A stretch of 64,000 nucleotides of DNA from Mycolicibacterium cosmeticum (GTDB lineage Bacteria > Actinomycetota > Actinomycetes > Mycobacteriales > Mycobacteriaceae). The notes beneath the pieces are model-generated. The model was given only the letters and a program-made list of their open reading frames with translations. It was not told where the DNA came from and did no database searches. Both the position numbers and the translations under genes were made by a program. Positions 11,228 through 20,612 of this stretch are shown in pieces (position 1 is the stretch's first letter; every line of letters begins with the position of its first letter). The stretch is from assembly GCA_016197365.1 (NCBI GenBank), contig JACPVS010000011.1, positions 124,001 through 188,000 on the forward strand. The letters are read 5' to 3'.

Positions 11228-12265
11228 CTAGCCCGCCGAGACGCTCCGGCCGGCGCTGTGCAGGTCCTTGCAGGCCTCGACGACGCGTTCGGTCATCGAC
11301 GCCTCCGCCTTCTTCAGGTAGCTGCGCGGGTCGTAGAACTTCTTGTTGCCGACCTCGCCGTCGATCTTCAGCACGCCGTCGTAGTTGGCGAACATGTGGC
11401 CGGCCAGCGGGCGGGTGAACGCGTACTGGGTGTCGGTGTCGACGTTCATCTTCACCACGCCGTAGCGCAGCGAGTCCTCGATCTCCGACTTCAGCGAGCC
11501 CGACCCTCCGTGGAAGACGAAGTCGAACGGCTTCGCACCGTCGGGCAGGCCCAGCTTGGCCGCCGCCACCTTCTGGCCCTCGGCCAGCACCTCGGGCTTG
11601 AGCACCACTTTGCCCGGCTTGTATACGCCGTGCACGTTGCCGAACGTCGCCGCCAGCAGGTACTTGCCGTGCTGACCGTGGCCGAGCGCGTCGATGGTCT
11701 TCTGGAAATCCTCGGAGCTGGTGTAGAGCTTCTCGTTGATCTCGGCTTCGACGCCGTCCTCTTCGCCGCCGACGACGCCGATCTCGACCTCGAGGATGAT
11801 CTTGGCGGCCGCGGTCAGCTTGAGCAGCTCCTGCGCGATCTCCAGGTTCTCGTCGATCGGCACGGCCGAGCCGTCCCACATGTGCGACTGGAACAGCGGG
11901 TTCTGGCCCTTGGCGACGCGCTCGGCCGAGATGGCGATGAGCGGGCGGACGAAGGTGTCCAGCTTGTCCTTGGGGCAGTGGTCGGTGTGCAGCGCGACCG
12001 TGACCGGGTACTTGGCGGCGATGACGTGGGCGAACTCGGCGAGCGCCGTCGCCCCGGTGACCATGTCCTTCACTCCGAGGCCGGAGGCGAATTCGGCGCC
12101 GCCGGTAGAGAATTGGATGATCCCGTCACTGCCGGCGTCGGCGAAACCCTTGATGGCGGCGTTGACACTCTCTGAGCCGACACAGTTGATGGCCGGGAAA
12201 GCGAAGGAGTGCTCCTTGGCACGGCCCAGCATCTCGGCGTAGACCTCGGGCGTGGCGATGGGCAT
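11228..12265 (-). CDS. fba: class II fructose-bisphosphate aldolase
   Basis: A full-length 345-residue zinc-dependent aldolase that interconverts fructose 1,6-bisphosphate with dihydroxyacetone phosphate and glyceraldehyde 3-phosphate. Zinc-site residues are visible in LHTDHCPKDK and GNVHGVYKPG, and the phosphate loop is FHGGSGS. The start MPIATPEVYAEML matches the mycobacterial enzyme. It is transcribed alone toward the convergent Rv0361-like gene. It is a central enzyme of glycolysis and gluconeogenesis. Confidence 0.98.
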   Translation of the reverse strand: MPIATPEVYAEMLGRAKEHSFAFPAINCVGSESVNAAIKGFADAGSDGIIQFSTGGAEFASGLGVKDMVTGATALAEFAHVIAAKYPVTVALHTDHCPKDKLDTFVRPLIAISAERVAKGQNPLFQSHMWDGSAVPIDENLEIAQELLKLTAAAKIILEVEIGVVGGEEDGVEAEINEKLYTSSEDFQKTIDALGHGQHGKYLLAATFGNVHGVYKPGKVVLKPEVLAEGQKVAAAKLGLPDGAKPFDFVFHGGSGSLKSEIEDSLRYGVVKMNVDTDTQYAFTRPLAGHMFANYDGVLKIDGEVGNKKFYDPRSYLKKAEASMTERVVEACKDLHSAGRSVSAG

Positions 12266-12357
12266 TGCAAACTTCCTCTCGGCTGTCCGGCTGACCCGGT
12301 CAGTATGACAAGAAGCTGGTCGACCGGCAGTGGCCGGTCTCGGTTAGCGTTGCCGGG

Positions 12358-12837
12358 GTGCGCACCGGTCCGGCCCTGATTCTGCTCGCCCTCTCGCTCG
12401 CCGGTTGCGCGCAGCAGCAGGCGCCCGCGCCCACATCGACCACCCCGCCGCCGCCCGCCGCTCCCCCGGCCCCGGTCCTGGCGACGACACTGCCGCCCGG
12501 GCAGGCACAGCTGATCGTCAACGGCCGCGACGCCGGGCCGCTGGGCCCGGTGGTCTGCTCCGCCGCCGACGGGTTCGCCCGCTACACCGTCGGCGAGACC
12601 TCACGCGGGGTGACCGTGGTGATCACCGATGACGACATGCCGTCGGTGCGGTCGGTGACCATCGGCGACGCCGGCGGTATCTCCATCGGCTACGCCGCCG
12701 ACGTGTCCGAGGACCCGCCGCAGGCCTTCCGCAACGGCGACACCCTCACGGTGACCGGTGGCGGCAGCGGCACCGACACGACGAATCCGGCCCGCGTCAT
12801 CCCGACCACCTATCAGATCGCCGTCACCTGTCCGTGA
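12358..12837 (+). CDS. lipoprotein, LpqH (19 kDa antigen) family
   Basis: A 159-residue protein from a GTG start with a signal peptide (ALILLALSLAGC). Its lipobox LAGC predicts lipidation of the Cys at about residue 17. A Pro/Thr/Ala-rich linker follows. The mature domain runs QLIVNGRDAGPLGPVVCSAADG to TTYQIAVTCP, with two cysteines placed as in the LpqH family (mycobacterial 19 kDa lipoprotein). Members are surface-exposed and often immunogenic, with uncertain molecular function. It is divergent from fba. Confidence 0.85.
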   Translation: MRTGPALILLALSLAGCAQQQAPAPTSTTPPPPAAPPAPVLATTLPPGQAQLIVNGRDAGPLGPVVCSAADGFARYTVGETSRGVTVVITDDDMPSVRSVTIGDAGGISIGYAADVSEDPPQAFRNGDTLTVTGGGSGTDTTNPARVIPTTYQIAVTCP

Positions 12838-12862
12838 GGTACGGCCGGTATCTTGGGGCCTC

Positions 12863-13528
12863 ATGACCGTCACCACCCTGGCCCTCATGCCGGATTTTCT
12901 CGACCCGCTCAAGCTGATCGAGCAATTCGGTACCTGGGCCCTGGTGGGCATCCTGGTCGTCGTCTTCGTCGAATCCGGGGTGCTGTTCCCGATCCTGCCG
13001 GGTGACACGTTGCTGTTCGTCGCGGGGATGCTGGCCGCGGGCACCGCCGCGCAGAGCGCCGAGGTGAGCACCAACTTCCAGCTGTGGCAGTTGCTCGTGT
13101 TCATCCCGATCGCCGCGATCCTGGGCGGCCAGGTCGGCTATTTCGTCGGCCGCTACCTGGGCACCTCGATGTTCAAGCCGAATGCCAAGGTGCTCAAGCA
13201 GAAATACCTCGACGAGGCGCACGCCTTCTTCGAGCAGCGCGGTCCGTTCGCGATCGTGCTGGCCCGCTTCATCCCCATCGTGCGGACGCTGGCGCCCATC
13301 ACCGCCGGCGCGGCCCAGATGAAGTACGCGGTGTTCACGCTGTACAACATCATCGGTGCCGTGCTGTGGGGCGTCGGCCTGACGTTGCTGGGCTACGGCC
13401 TCGGCCAGTTCGAGATCATCCAGAAACTGCTCGAGCCCATCTTCATCCTGATCGCCGTCGTCTCCGTCGCCCCGATGGCCTGGGAGTGGTACAAACGGCG
13501 CAAGGCCGCCAAGAACACCACCGAATAA
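12863..13528 (+). CDS. DedA family membrane protein (Rv0364-like)
   Basis: 221 residues from ATG 12863; a second ATG at 12887 is possible. It has the DedA/SNARE-associated pattern: ESGVLFPILPGDTLLFVAGMLA, then GGQVGYFVGRYLGT, FFEQRGPFAIVLARFIPIVRTLAPITAGAAQMKY and a C-terminal helix. The conserved acidic and Gly/Arg residues of the re-entrant loops (PGD; ARFIPIVRT) are intact. The family takes part in membrane lipid recycling, for example of undecaprenyl phosphate or phospholipids. It starts 25 bases after the LpqH-like gene. Confidence 0.92.
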   Translation: MTVTTLALMPDFLDPLKLIEQFGTWALVGILVVVFVESGVLFPILPGDTLLFVAGMLAAGTAAQSAEVSTNFQLWQLLVFIPIAAILGGQVGYFVGRYLGTSMFKPNAKVLKQKYLDEAHAFFEQRGPFAIVLARFIPIVRTLAPITAGAAQMKYAVFTLYNIIGAVLWGVGLTLLGYGLGQFEIIQKLLEPIFILIAVVSVAPMAWEWYKRRKAAKNTTE

Positions 13529-13555
13529 GGCTGGCCACCGCCCTAGAGTGTCGTC

Positions 13556-14776
13556 ATGGCGGAGCAGGACCGGGCGGTCGTCGACTTCATCGCGCGGCTC
13601 GGCTCCGCGATGCTCGGGGCGGACTACCCGGTCACCATCGTCAAGCGCACCCTGTCCCTCGTCGCCGACAACTACGGCGTGGAATGCCCGGTGCTGGCGT
13701 TGCCGAACTTCGTCCAGGCCGGCGAAGGTGAACTGATCCGGGTCGTCAACCGCGACAAGCCATTGCGGTATGACCAGACCTTCCCGTTGGGCGAGCTGGT
13801 GCAGCGCGCCGAGCAGGGGCAGGTGACGGTTGCCGAGGGCTGGGCCGAGCTGGACCGCATCCACGCGTTGCCGCGGTGCTTCCCGCCCTGGGTTGCGGTG
13901 CTCGGTTGCGCCGTGCAGAGCGCGGCGTACGCCCTGATCCTGCAGCCGACGGTGGTGGCGCTGGTCGCGGCCACCGGTTTCGGCCTGCTGGTGGGCGTGC
14001 TGGTGCGGATCACCGGCGACAATCCCGGTCTGCGGCAGCTGCTGCCGGTGGTGAGCGCGTTCCTGGTCACCTACGTCGCGTTCAGCCTGGGCCGGCTGCT
14101 GCACATGGGGCACGACAGCTTCCGCGTCCTGATCCCGCCACTGACGTTCTTCCTGCCGGGGGTGGCCATCACCCTCGCGGTGGTCGAGTCGTCGACGGGA
14201 CAGCTGGTGTCGGGGGCCGCGCGGCTGACGGGTGGACTCATGAGGCTGGCGCAGCTGGCCCTCGGGATCATCATCGCGATCCAGTTGCTCGGCCTGTCCT
14301 CCGACGAACTGACCGACTCGCCCGTCAACACGCTGGGATCGTGGGCCCCGTGGCTGGGGGTCGCCGTCTACGCGGTGGGCATCATCCTCAATCTCGGTCC
14401 GCCGCGCGAATTCTGGCCATGGTTGCTGCTGGTGCTGTTCATCACCTACGGAGCGCAGGTCGCGACCGCCGCGGTGTTCGGCGGCTACGTCAGCGGCTTC
14501 GGCGGCGGCCTGGTCTTGATGTTGTGCGCACTGGCGCTGAGCAGATTGCCGTCGACGCCGGCCGCCCAGGTGGTGCTGGCGCCCGGATTCTGGCTGCTGG
14601 TACCGAGTTCCGTGGGTCTGATCGGCATCGCGGAACTCGCCGGTGGGCGCGGTGGCGGCGCCGTGCTGGCGATGCTGGCGTCGATGATGTCGATCGCGCT
14701 GGGGTTCCAGATCGGCATCGCGCTGTGGAGCATCTTTCCCCATCGCGACGGCATGGTCAGCGATACCGAGGACTGA
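13556..14776 (+). CDS. threonine/serine exporter family (ThrE-like) membrane protein
   Basis: A 406-residue protein. The cytoplasmic N-terminal domain (about 120 residues) has the ThrE/DUF1212 look (IARLGSAMLGADYPVTIVKRTLSLVADNYGVECPVLALPNFV). It is followed by about ten hydrophobic helices. Family members export threonine or serine in corynebacteria, but the substrate here is not proved. The stop TGA overlaps the next gene's ATG (TGATG), so translation of the MFS transporter is coupled. Confidence 0.85.
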   Translation: MAEQDRAVVDFIARLGSAMLGADYPVTIVKRTLSLVADNYGVECPVLALPNFVQAGEGELIRVVNRDKPLRYDQTFPLGELVQRAEQGQVTVAEGWAELDRIHALPRCFPPWVAVLGCAVQSAAYALILQPTVVALVAATGFGLLVGVLVRITGDNPGLRQLLPVVSAFLVTYVAFSLGRLLHMGHDSFRVLIPPLTFFLPGVAITLAVVESSTGQLVSGAARLTGGLMRLAQLALGIIIAIQLLGLSSDELTDSPVNTLGSWAPWLGVAVYAVGIILNLGPPREFWPWLLLVLFITYGAQVATAAVFGGYVSGFGGGLVLMLCALALSRLPSTPAAQVVLAPGFWLLVPSSVGLIGIAELAGGRGGGAVLAMLASMMSIALGFQIGIALWSIFPHRDGMVSDTED

Positions 14777-16272
14777 TGCCGCAACCAGAGTGGGTGTCCG
14801 GCACCCGCGCCACCATGACGATCCTCGCCACTGGACTGGGTGCCAGCATCACGGCGGCCGACCCGGTGATCCTCTCGGCGAACATCTCCGATGTGCGCGC
14901 CGGACTGCAGTTGTCCGCAGGCAGCACGAGTTTCATCGCCGGGCTGGCGACACTCACCTTGGCCGCAGCGGTGCTCGGTGCGGGCGCGCTGGGCGACAAG
15001 TACGGCATGAAGCGGATGTACACGGCCGGCCTGCTGGGCGCCGTGGTGTTCGGGGTGCTGGCCGCGGCGGCGCCGAATGCCGCGGTGCTCATGGTGGCCC
15101 GCGCCGGTGCCGGACTGGCGTTCGCGCTGCTGCTCGGGTTGTCGCTGGCCATCATCAACGTGGTGTTTCCCCCGGAGCGCCGATCGCAGGCGATCTCCCT
15201 GCACCTGGGTGCGAGCTTCGCCGTGGCGGTCCCGATGCCCGTCCTCGGCAGCCTGCTCGCGGTGCACATCGGTTGGCGCGCTTGCTTTCTGGTGGCACCG
15301 GCGGTGGCGCTCGTCGCTCTCGTCCTGGTGCTGCGCTACGTGCCGGACACCCCGCGTAGCGCGCGCCGACTGGACGTGACCGGTCTGTTGCTGGTGGCCA
15401 CCGCACTGCTGGCGACGGTGTACGGGCTCTCGCGTCTGCAGTCCGGCATCCACGCCGGCGCGATCGTGCCGATCATGATCGGCGCCGTCGCGCTGGCCGC
15501 CTTCATCGCCTTCGAGTTGCGCGTCCGCGAGCCCGCTCTGGATCTGCGGATCTTCCGCAACCGCGCTTTCGACGCGGCAGTGTGTTCCGGGGTCGCGTTC
15601 AACTTCATCAGCGGTGGTTCGACGATTCTGCTGGCGTTCTATCTGGTCACGGTGCGCGGCGAATCTCCTGCGGTGCTCGGCTTTCTCATGGCTCCGGCCG
15701 CACTCCTGTCGGCGGTGGCGGCCGCGGGGGCGGGGCGGGCAGCGGCCCGATCAGGCCCCCGCCCCGTGCTCGTCGCAGGACTGGTGTCGGTGCTGGCAGG
15801 CCTGCTGGTGCTGACGACGCTCGGCGAGCACAGCGGGCTCGCGGTGGTGTTCGCGGCCGTGGGACTCAACGCGATCGGCGCCGCCGTCGCCGAGACCATG
15901 GAGGCCACCATCATGATGGCTGATGCGCCGGTGGCGCTGAGCGGCGCGGTGGCCGCGGTGAAAAGCGCTGTGGGACAAGCCGCCTACTCGATGGGCCCGG
16001 CGGTGTTCGCGTTGGTCGGCACCACCCTGTTCGTGCGGGAGAGCCACGGCATCACCCTCGAGGATGCCCGGGAGGCGCTGTGCCCGGCCCACGGCGGCGC
16101 CGGATCGGCGGCAGGCACCAATGTGCTGGACCCGCAACGGGCGCGGGAGGTGGTCGACGGCGCGCACGCCGGCATGATCGAGGCCATCCACACCCTGGGC
16201 TGGGTGCTGACCGCGGTGCCGGTGGCCGCGATCATTCTGGTGCTGGTGCTGGTTCCCCGTCGTTCGCGGTGA
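14776..16272 (+). CDS. major facilitator superfamily transporter (DHA2-like, about 14 helices)
   Basis: A 498-residue drug-proton antiporter-like permease. It has the motif A-like loop LGAGALGDKYGMKRMY between helices 2 and 3 and many hydrophobic helices. It starts at the ATG embedded in the ThrE stop (TGATG). Reading frames continue upstream in this frame, but only this start gives an MFS N-terminus. The substrate is unknown. The 3' end overlaps the convergent GH76 gene by 41 bases. Confidence 0.9.
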   Translation: MPQPEWVSGTRATMTILATGLGASITAADPVILSANISDVRAGLQLSAGSTSFIAGLATLTLAAAVLGAGALGDKYGMKRMYTAGLLGAVVFGVLAAAAPNAAVLMVARAGAGLAFALLLGLSLAIINVVFPPERRSQAISLHLGASFAVAVPMPVLGSLLAVHIGWRACFLVAPAVALVALVLVLRYVPDTPRSARRLDVTGLLLVATALLATVYGLSRLQSGIHAGAIVPIMIGAVALAAFIAFELRVREPALDLRIFRNRAFDAAVCSGVAFNFISGGSTILLAFYLVTVRGESPAVLGFLMAPAALLSAVAAAGAGRAAARSGPRPVLVAGLVSVLAGLLVLTTLGEHSGLAVVFAAVGLNAIGAAVAETMEATIMMADAPVALSGAVAAVKSAVGQAAYSMGPAVFALVGTTLFVRESHGITLEDAREALCPAHGGAGSAAGTNVLDPQRAREVVDGAHAGMIEAIHTLGWVLTAVPVAAIILVLVLVPRRSR

Positions 16273-17359
16273 TCGCGTGCGCCGCTTCCATCAGCATCCA
16301 CCCGGACAGCTGCACCGAGAGGTCGCGCTCGGGCATCGCGGACGCATAGACCGCGCCCTCGATGAACTCGGCGTCCGTGCTGCCCGTCGTCGGGAGCTCG
16401 GCCGAGCGATCCCAGAACGGGCCGAACAACGGCAGCCCGTCCACGGTCTGGCGGTAATCCCACGCCGACTGCGCGGACTTCAGCACCACGTCCCGCGCGG
16501 TGACCCGCGCCGCCTCGTCCTCGGCGGTGTCGCCGGGTAGGTCGGTGACCACCAACGCCAGGTAGCGGGCCAGGACCGCGTTGAACAGCCCGCCATCGCC
16601 ACCACCGGCACCGGCGATGACGCCGTCGGTGGTCATCTGCTCGCTCACCGCGGCGACCAACCGGTGCACCCGGGGCGCGTGTTCGGGATCCTGGGTGCGC
16701 ACGGCGAGTTCGGTTTCCAGGCCCAGCACCACCCCTTGGCAGTAGGTGTACTGAGCCCGCACCATCGACCCGGCCTTGACGCCGTCGAACACCAGATGGG
16801 TCTCGGGGTCGATCAGGGTCTCGTCGATCCAGTCCGCCATCTGCTGGGCGCGACGCTGCCGGTCCTCATACCGGGCCAGGAAGATACCTGCCGGCCCGTT
16901 GGCCGGGGCGTTGAAGAACTGGTCCTGCTTACGCCAGGGGATACCGCCGCCGTCCTCCGGCACCCAGGCGTTGAGGAATTGTTCGGAGAGCCGCTTGAGC
17001 GCGCCGTCCCGGTGCACGCCTGCCAGCCGTCCGGCGCGTTCCAGGGCCAGCGCCAGCCACGCCATGTCGTCGTAGTAGTCGTTGGTCCACTTCAGGTTGC
17101 GCAGGTGATGCCCGCGCACCTGCCGGGTGATCTTCGCGATCCGTTCCGGCGCCGGATCGCGCACCTGCGCGTCGACCAGGCAGTCCAGTAGATGAGCCTG
17201 CCACCAGTAGTGCCAGGTGCCGAACGACTTCTGTTTACGGGCCGCCGGCCACGCCACGACGCCGAGCTGGGTGCCCGGCAGACCCCACAGTTTCTTCAGG
17301 TGCCGCTTGGCGATGGCGGCTTCGGAACTGGCTGCACGGTTGGCCCACACCTGATCCAT
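16232..17359 (-). CDS. glycoside hydrolase family 76 protein (alpha-1,6-mannanase-like)
   Basis: A 375-residue protein with the all-helical barrel pattern of GH76: KSFGTWHYWWQAHLLDCLVDA, then the family landmark NDYYDDMAWLALALERAG with adjacent Asp residues, GGGIPWRK and YTYCQGVVLG. GH76 enzymes cleave alpha-1,6-mannan, which is a backbone of mycobacterial lipomannan. The Asp pair after YY fits the catalytic position. No signal peptide is evident, so it may act in the cytoplasm or be exported by another route. Position resembles Rv0365c. Confidence 0.85.
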   Translation of the reverse strand: MDQVWANRAASSEAAIAKRHLKKLWGLPGTQLGVVAWPAARKQKSFGTWHYWWQAHLLDCLVDAQVRDPAPERIAKITRQVRGHHLRNLKWTNDYYDDMAWLALALERAGRLAGVHRDGALKRLSEQFLNAWVPEDGGGIPWRKQDQFFNAPANGPAGIFLARYEDRQRRAQQMADWIDETLIDPETHLVFDGVKAGSMVRAQYTYCQGVVLGLETELAVRTQDPEHAPRVHRLVAAVSEQMTTDGVIAGAGGGDGGLFNAVLARYLALVVTDLPGDTAEDEAARVTARDVVLKSAQSAWDYRQTVDGLPLFGPFWDRSAELPTTGSTDAEFIEGAVYASAMPERDLSVQLSGWMLMEAAHAITANDGEPAPAPE

Positions 17360-17385
17360 GGGTTTGATACTGCCCTACAACCCCG

Positions 17386-18033
17386 CTACCAGGCCGCCGA
17401 TATGTCGGCATGGGTGCGGATCCAGGCGTGCATGGCGATCCCGGCGGCCACCCCGGCGTTGATGCTGCGGGTCGATCCGAACTGGGCGATGGACACGGTC
17501 AGCCCCGCCCCGGCACTGGCCTGGGGGGTGATGCCGGGGCCCTCCTGCCCGAACACCAGCAGGCAATCACGCGGCAGGACAGCGGTTTCCAGCGGGACGG
17601 AACCCGGCACGTTGTCGACGGCGACGACGGTCAGTCCCGCCTGGGCGGCGAACTCCAGCAGGTCCTCGATGGTGTCGTGATGCGCCAGTCGCTGGTAGCG
17701 GTCGGTGACCATCGCGCCCCGCCGATTCCACCGGCGCTTACCCACGATGTGCACGGTGTGCACCGCGAAGGCGTTCGCGGTGCGCACGACGGTGCCGATG
17801 TTGGCGTCGCTGCCGAAATTCTCGATCGCGATGTGCAACGGGTGTCTGCGGGTGTCGATGTCGGCGATGATCGCGTCCCGGGTCCAGTACCGGTAGGCGT
17901 CGACGACGTTGCGGGTGTCGCCGTCGCGCAACAACTCCGGGTCGTAACGGGACCCTTCTGGCAGCGGGCCTTCCCACGGGCCCACACCCGGGGTCTCACC
18001 CCACTCCGTGGGGCCCGGCTTTATTTCGTCCAC
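17386..18033 (-). CDS. SpoU-type (SPOUT) RNA 2'-O-methyltransferase
   Basis: About 215 residues. The three SpoU motifs are present: NFGSDANIGTVVRTANAF, LLVFGQEGPGI and STRSINAGVAAGIAMHAW. These form the knotted S-adenosylmethionine site used to methylate tRNA or rRNA ribose. The GTG at 18033 (VDEIKPGPTEWG) overlaps the end of the upstream lipoprotein gene by 13 bases. The N-terminal 60 residues are family-specific. The order with the upstream genes resembles Rv0380c-Rv0383c of M. tuberculosis. Confidence 0.88.
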   Translation of the reverse strand: MDEIKPGPTEWGETPGVGPWEGPLPEGSRYDPELLRDGDTRNVVDAYRYWTRDAIIADIDTRRHPLHIAIENFGSDANIGTVVRTANAFAVHTVHIVGKRRWNRRGAMVTDRYQRLAHHDTIEDLLEFAAQAGLTVVAVDNVPGSVPLETAVLPRDCLLVFGQEGPGITPQASAGAGLTVSIAQFGSTRSINAGVAAGIAMHAWIRTHADISAAW

Positions 18034-18914
18034 AGCGCCGCATGGGTGGCCACCACCGACACCGTCGGGTAGAGCAGCGCGGCATTGATCTCGCCCTGGG
18101 TGCACATCGAGGCCCGGATCGCCACCGCGTCCAGCGAGGCCTCGGGCAGGACGAGCAGCGACGACCCGTACGCCGAACAGGCATGGGACAGGCCGCTGCC
18201 CGGCAGAGTCGGACCGGTGAGCACCATGAGCGGGCCGCCGCGGGTCGCCGAGTCGTCGCGGTACCGCTGCGCCGTGCCGTCGATGGACAGCCCGAGCAGC
18301 ATGTAGCCGTTGCCGGAGAACGCATTCGGATCGCCCAGCGAGGCCTGGGTCAGCTGGTTGCCGTCGGCCCGGAACGCGTCGACGCTCGTCGAGTGCAGGA
18401 CCAGACCGACTTCGCTGTCCCCGGTGGGCATCAACCCGACGGGAAATGCCGCGGGCCAGGCCACCGTGGTCTTGGGGATGCGTTCCTCGGGTGAGTACAT
18501 GTACACCCCGCGCACCTGACTCTGGTCCCGCAGCGGGCCCAGACACACTGTGCCGCTGAGATGTTCGGGGTTCGTGGCGGTGACGGGCTGCAGGCTCAAC
18601 GTGGTGGCGTCGGCGCAGCCACCGATCGCATCGGACTCGATCGGATGAGCCAGCGCGCCGTACAGGCCGAAGCGCAGACTGTCCGGTTTCGCGTGCGCGC
18701 TTCCCGCCTGGGCTGGGGCGGCGTCGATGTCGACGAGCACCCGGTCGTTGTCGAAACGCAGATTGGCCACGGACACGTTCCAGCCCAGAATCGTCTGCGA
18801 TTCACCGATGCGCGCCTGCTGCGCGCCGTACGGGCCTGCTTTGTCGTCACCGCTGGAGCACGCCGCGAGCATCAGCACCGCAAGCGCGGCGACCAACGTC
18901 CGCTTCACCCGCAT
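18021..18914 (-). CDS. putative lipoprotein, Rv0381c-like position
   Basis: 297 residues with a lipoprotein signal (LVAALAVLMLAACSS; lipobox LAAC, Cys at about residue 19). The mature part is a beta-rich domain of unknown family with the segment VANLRFDNDRVLVDIDAAPAQ. The ATG abuts the SDR stop directly (TGAATG), and the stop overlaps the SpoU gene, so it is the third gene of a tight ttfA-SDR-lipoprotein-methyltransferase operon. An envelope role is inferred only from lipidation and its linkage to ttfA. Confidence 0.78.
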   Translation of the reverse strand: MRVKRTLVAALAVLMLAACSSGDDKAGPYGAQQARIGESQTILGWNVSVANLRFDNDRVLVDIDAAPAQAGSAHAKPDSLRFGLYGALAHPIESDAIGGCADATTLSLQPVTATNPEHLSGTVCLGPLRDQSQVRGVYMYSPEERIPKTTVAWPAAFPVGLMPTGDSEVGLVLHSTSVDAFRADGNQLTQASLGDPNAFSGNGYMLLGLSIDGTAQRYRDDSATRGGPLMVLTGPTLPGSGLSHACSAYGSSLLVLPEASLDAVAIRASMCTQGEINAALLYPTVSVVATHAALWTK

Positions 18915-19700
18915 TCAGGTCCGCCCACGGCCCTTACCCACACGTTTGGTCAAGCCTCGCACCAGGCTTCGCGGTGCCAGCCGGCCGGCCGTGGTCAGCG
19001 CTTTGTACTGCAGGCCGGGCACGATCACCACCTCGCCCTTGGCGACGGCCGCCAGGCAGTCGCGCACCACGTCGGACACCTCCAGCCAGAACCACGACGG
19101 CGTGCCCGACATCTCGATGCCGGCGCGGTCGTGGAACTCGGTGTGCACGAATCCCGGGCACAGCGCGTGTACGCCGACGCCAGTGCCGTCGAGCCCGTTG
19201 GCCAGGCCCTCGGAGAAGGCGATGACCCACGATTTGGACGCGGAGTAGGTGGAGCCGCGGCCGGGCAGCAGCCCGGCCACGCTGGCGACGTTGATGACGG
19301 TGCCCTTGCCTGCGGCCAGCATGGGCGGCAGCGCGGCATGGGTCAGCGCCATGACGGCGGTGACGTTGACGTCCAACTGGGACTGCAGGGTGGCGTAGTC
19401 GGCGTTCCAGAATTCACCGGAGGTACCGAATCCGGCGTTGTTCACCAGGACCTGCACCCCGGCGGCCAGCCGGTCGCACACCGTACGGCGATCGGGCTCG
19501 CGCGCCAGATCGGCGGGTAGCACCTCGACGTGGGCGCCGGCGTGGTCCCGCAGTTCGGCGGCCAGCTCTTCCAGTCGCCCGGCGTCACGGGCCACTAGGA
19601 CCAGGTCATAGCCGTCGGCGGCGTAGCGGCGGGCGAAGCCCGCACCGATACCCGACGTCGGCCCGGTGATCAGCGCTATGGGTTTTTCGGGGTTGAGCAC
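18915..19700 (-). CDS. short-chain dehydrogenase/reductase
   Basis: A 261-residue classical SDR from a GTG start. It has the cofactor loop TGPTSGIG, then NNAGFGTSG, a catalytic Ser in NVASVAG and the YSASK pair (Tyr and Lys). VARDAGR after the second strand suggests NADP preference. The active site is complete, but the substrate is unknown. It lies 6 bases after ttfA and immediately before the lipoprotein gene. The C-terminal extension is basic ([14 protein letters not shown]) and may associate with the membrane. Confidence 0.9.
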   Translation of the reverse strand: MLNPEKPIALITGPTSGIGAGFARRYAADGYDLVLVARDAGRLEELAAELRDHAGAHVEVLPADLAREPDRRTVCDRLAAGVQVLVNNAGFGTSGEFWNADYATLQSQLDVNVTAVMALTHAALPPMLAAGKGTVINVASVAGLLPGRGSTYSASKSWVIAFSEGLANGLDGTGVGVHALCPGFVHTEFHDRAGIEMSGTPSWFWLEVSDVVRDCLAAVAKGEVVIVPGLQYKALTTAGRLAPRSLVRGLTKRVGKGRGRT

Positions 19701-19706
19701 CCCTGG

Positions 19707-20528
19707 CTACCGCTGGTAGTGCGGTGACTGCCGGCCGTTGCGCACCGGTGTGTGCTGGTCGACATAACGGCTCACGTCGGCACGGCCGGGCGGCAGGTCG
19801 CCGCGTCCGGCGGGCAGCTCGGCGGGCCGGGGCAGCAGCGGACGGCTGGGCGAACCGCTGCGGCGGGCGAGCGCGGGCTGGCCCGCGTGCACGCCGACAC
19901 CGTTGCGGCCGGGCTGCGGAAGGGGCGGCAGGACGCGCAGCAGGTCGTTGAACTGCCGGACCGTGCGCAGGCCTTCGTCCCACTGGGCGCGGCTGCTGGT
20001 GATCGGCATGGCCACCAGCGTCCAGTTCTGCTCGTTCCACATGATCTCGGCGCAGTCGGGCGCGGTGTGGGCGAACGTCACCATCCGGCGGTCACAGGCG
20101 CGACGGGCGGCGTCGAGGTTGGTGGAGTACACCATCCGCGGGCCGATGGCGCCGAGCAGCCAGATGTCGCTCTCGCGGGGCTCCTTGATGTCCTTGAGAC
20201 GCAGATCGACGACGACGTTCGTGCCGACCTTGCGGTGCAGGGCGATCACGGTCGCCACGTCGTCGAGGTCGAAGATGAACACGGCCTCGCCGCGGATCTG
20301 ACCGAGCACCACATTGCGGGCGGTGACGTGCTCGCCGACGGTGGACATCACGCCGCGTTTCCAGCGATCGAGAATTTCGCTGGATTCGTGCTCGTAGTCG
20401 AAGCCATGCGACTTCGCCCACGACTTACGGCGCCGGCCCAACCCGCGCCGACGGTCGATATCGACATACAACAACACGGCCGCCCCTGTGAAACAGAGGG
20501 CGGACAGTGTGAACCAGAGAGGGACCAT
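19707..20528 (-). CDS. ttfA: TtfA, trehalose monomycolate transport factor A (Rv0383c-like)
   Basis: 273 residues with one N-terminal membrane helix (LWFTLSALCFTGAAVLLYVDI) and a cytoplasmic domain (GFDYEHESSEILDRWKRGVM to WDEGLRTVRQFNDLL), then a disordered Pro/Arg tail. The position next to clpB and the architecture match Rv0383c/MSMEG_0736. That protein is published as TtfA, which acts with MmpL3 in moving trehalose monomycolate to the mycobacterial outer membrane. It heads a four-gene minus-strand operon. Assignment rests on position and sequence features I recognise, not on a search. Confidence 0.8.
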   Translation of the reverse strand: MVPLWFTLSALCFTGAAVLLYVDIDRRRGLGRRRKSWAKSHGFDYEHESSEILDRWKRGVMSTVGEHVTARNVVLGQIRGEAVFIFDLDDVATVIALHRKVGTNVVVDLRLKDIKEPRESDIWLLGAIGPRMVYSTNLDAARRACDRRMVTFAHTAPDCAEIMWNEQNWTLVAMPITSSRAQWDEGLRTVRQFNDLLRVLPPLPQPGRNGVGVHAGQPALARRSGSPSRPLLPRPAELPAGRGDLPPGRADVSRYVDQHTPVRNGRQSPHYQR

Positions 20529-20612
20529 TGGGGTCGAGCTTACTTGCTGGGACCCGATTCGCCAGAACTCGTTGTGGTCACAACCCGGTTACTTGCACAA
20601 ACACAGCGTCAT

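Noticed and set aside
12824..14743. 639-codon open frame on the minus strand over the DedA and ThrE genes
   Set aside because: It is an antisense shadow rich in His, Gln, Arg and Asp, as expected from the complement of high-GC codons; it has no domain, and the plus-strand genes have clear families.
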